Below, in pieces: positions 5,573 to 7,332 of a stretch of DNA of 7,332 bases; position 1 is the stretch's first letter, and the number at the start of each line of letters is the position of its first letter. Source of the stretch: Acidimicrobiales bacterium. GTDB taxonomy: Bacteria; Actinomycetota; Acidimicrobiia; Acidimicrobiales; JAKAVM01. Both the position numbers and the translations under genes were made by a program. The notes below the pieces were generated by a model, which saw only the letters and a program-made list of their open reading frames with translations, had not been told where the DNA came from and ran no database searches. The stretch spans positions 1 through 7,332 of the forward strand of contig DAIDIS010000153.1 in assembly GCA_027451785.1 (NCBI GenBank), given 5' to 3'.

Positions 5573-7332
5573 GTGAGTAGACCGATTCTGGACAAAGCGA
5601 CCCAGATGGCCCGTGACCTGAAGAAGCTCGGGGCTTCAATAACGTCAGAGATCGCTAAGCAAAGCCTGCGTTCATTGTTCGACGGAGAGCTGGCCAACGG
5701 AGGGCAGGAGCGCCTCCATAAAAGGCTGACGGAGCGAATCGGACGGGCTGAAGAAACACAGCTAAGGGAGCGAGGCGCGTCCCTTGAGTTCGGGAGAGCT
5801 CGCCTCGATGTGGAGATACTTGCGGATGACGTCCTGAGAATTGAATGGCTACCGGGGCACCCTCCCGTCGCGTTCGCCACGATTGAACCGGATTGGGAGC
5901 ACCCTGAAGTCGCCGTAAAGCTTCATCGCTCCGCAACAGAGTTCACCACAACATCGATGGCGGTAAATATCGGCCAGGACGGCTCGATCTACGTTTCCGG
6001 CTCCGGAGGTCAACAGGTATGGTACGGGTCGGCACCCGAAATGCGGGTCAGCACTTCAGGCATTCACCGTGGTTGGGTCCACCGAGCCAGACTTCATCAC
6101 AACGAGTCGATATTCGGACTCGGCTTACAAGCTGCTCCGTTCAATCTTGCGGGTGGCACATACCAGCTTTGGAATCGTGATCCCGGTGGCTCATACGGGC
6201 CGGGCACCTCACCGCTTTACATGAGTATGCCCGTCTACATGGGAATTCACCGGTTCGGTTCATATCTGGTCTTCCATGAAAACTCGTCACGATGTGAAAT
6301 CGCAATCGGCAATGACCTCGAGGCGGAGTTCGCCTCAGGCAACCTTGTCACCTATATAGCCGTAGGCCCGCCTCCTCACCTCCTACGCAGGTACGCGGAG
6401 CTAACCGGGCGTCCACCCCTTCCACCGAAGTGGGCGTTGGGTTTCCATCAGTCAAGATGGGGCTACAAGTCCGCTGATGAGGTGAAATCAATTGCCTTAC
6501 AGTTCGCCGAGCACGATATCCCGTTATCGGCGATCCATCTGGATCTCGATTACATGGATGGAAACCGTGTCTTCACGGTTGACCCAGAGAGCTTCTCCGA
6601 GATCTCCTCGGTGAGCGCAGAATTGGGAGAAATGGGAGTCAAGCTGGTCGGCATAGTCGACTGCGGGATCAAGATTGAGGACTCCTACGACATTTATACA
6701 GAAGCCCGTGACAGCGGGTTCCTAGTTCGAGACAAGGACGGCTCACCGGCCACGGGAGTAGTCTGGCCGGGTCCTTCGGCGTTCTGTGACTTCGGTAATC
6801 CCGAAGCAGACGAGTGGTGGGGCTCGAAATACAGACTTCTTGCCGACAAAGGTATATCCGGTTTCTGGCACGATATGAACGAGCCGACCTCACTGGCCTT
6901 CTGGGGAGACAGGACGCTTCCTTCCGGATCGGTCCACAACATAGACGGCGAGAAAGTTCCCCACGCAGTCGCCCACAACCTCTATGGGGCCATGGAAAAC
7001 CGGACCGCATACAACGCTCTAAGGGAATTATCTCCATCCACCAGGCCATTTCTGCTGTCCCGCTCGGGATGGTCGGGAATTCAGCGATACGCCTATGCGT
7101 GGACAGGCGACATTGAGTCCACTTGGGCTGCACTCCGCCAGACGGTGCAAAGCATTCTCGGGCTGAGCATGAGCGGGATGCCGTTTGCGGGAAGCGACAT
7201 CGGAGGATTCTCCGGCTCTCCATCAAGTGAGCTGTTCGTCAGGTGGCTGCAAGCCGCAACCTTCATGCCATTCATGCGGGTGCATTCATCATTCGACACT
7301 GCAGCACGAGAGCCATGGCAGTTCGGCGAAGA
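5573..7332 (+). CDS. Glycoside hydrolase family 31, alpha-glucosidase type (3' end beyond window)
   Basis: This retaining alpha-glycosidase is open from 5534 to the right edge with no stop. From the GTG at 5573 it gives 586 residues and continues beyond the window. GH31 landmarks are PPLPPKWALGFHQSRWGY (281-298), the substrate-site block LDLDYMDGNRVFTVDPESF (323-341), nucleophile Asp434 in FWHDMNEPT, SRSGW (496-500), acid/base Asp513 in WTGDIESTW, and AGSDIGGF (539-546). An N-terminal beta-sandwich domain (about 70-280) precedes the barrel. No signal peptide is seen, so it is probably cytoplasmic. Maltose, isomaltose or another alpha-glucoside is the usual substrate; the nearby gal genes make alpha-galactoside conceivable but unsupported. 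The start is uncertain: GTG 5573 has only weak GAGA before it, and ATG 5606 is an alternative with no better site. Residues 1-70 form a charged, probably helical extension. The start lies 54 bp from the divergent bPH2-SHOCT start. Confidence 0.92.
   Translation, partial: MSRPILDKATQMARDLKKLGASITSEIAKQSLRSLFDGELANGGQERLHKRLTERIGRAEETQLRERGASLEFGRARLDVEILADDVLRIEWLPGHPPVAFATIEPDWEHPEVAVKLHRSATEFTTTSMAVNIGQDGSIYVSGSGGQQVWYGSAPEMRVSTSGIHRGWVHRARLHHNESIFGLGLQAAPFNLAGGTYQLWNRDPGGSYGPGTSPLYMSMPVYMGIHRFGSYLVFHENSSRCEIAIGNDLEAEFASGNLVTYIAVGPPPHLLRRYAELTGRPPLPPKWALGFHQSRWGYKSADEVKSIALQFAEHDIPLSAIHLDLDYMDGNRVFTVDPESFSEISSVSAELGEMGVKLVGIVDCGIKIEDSYDIYTEARDSGFLVRDKDGSPATGVVWPGPSAFCDFGNPEADEWWGSKYRLLADKGISGFWHDMNEPTSLAFWGDRTLPSGSVHNIDGEKVPHAVAHNLYGAMENRTAYNALRELSPSTRPFLLSRSGWSGIQRYAYAWTGDIESTWAALRQTVQSILGLSMSGMPFAGSDIGGFSGSPSSELFVRWLQAATFMPFMRVHSSFDTAAREPWQFGE

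Noticed and set aside
6669..7226. 185-codon minus-strand open frame opposite GH31.
   Set aside because: It is a shadow of GH31, whose forward frame carries all catalytic motifs; the minus translation is Arg/Ser/Cys-rich without family features.

Overview
This window looks like chromosomal DNA of an actinobacterium. It is moderately GC-rich and densely packed, and uses GTG and TTG starts alongside ATG. It carries a bPH2-SHOCT membrane protein, and its short-N-terminus GalK resembles mycobacterial GalK in its conserved blocks. A deep branch such as Acidimicrobiia is a guess; nothing here is diagnostic below phylum. No tRNA, rRNA, CRISPR array, transposase or phage gene is visible.

Layout. Bases 1-73 may hold the last codons of an unidentified + strand gene. 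Bases 74-177 carry a perfect 20-bp palindrome, a likely terminator between convergent genes. An alpha/beta hydrolase runs leftward (178-1047). After a 151-bp divergent spacer, three genes read rightward as an apparent operon: a GH1 glycosidase (1199-2680), galT (TTG start at 2677, overlapping the GH1 stop by 4 bp) and galK (start most likely 3616). A convergent bPH2-SHOCT membrane protein follows (4709-5518, minus). Only 54 bp separate it from a divergent GH31 alpha-glucosidase-type gene that starts near 5573 and runs off the right edge. No stop interrupts that frame in the window.

How the genes fit together. GH1 would release a monosaccharide, plausibly galactose, from a beta-galactoside inside the cell. 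GalK would phosphorylate galactose and GalT would convert galactose-1-phosphate to UDP-galactose, the core of the Leloir pathway; galE and galM are not in the window. The GH31 enzyme would add alpha-glucoside hydrolysis, making the area a small cytoplasmic sugar-utilisation island. No sugar transporter or regulator gene is seen.

The most unusual feature is a 27-bp tandem repeat at the galT-galK junction. Each of its three copies contains a Shine-Dalgarno-like GGNGGTGA followed by an ATG. The middle copy has an 8-base match to the anti-Shine-Dalgarno complement, 7 nt before the probable galK start. I see no evidence of a wholly new defence or mobile system; most of the window is ordinary carbohydrate metabolism.
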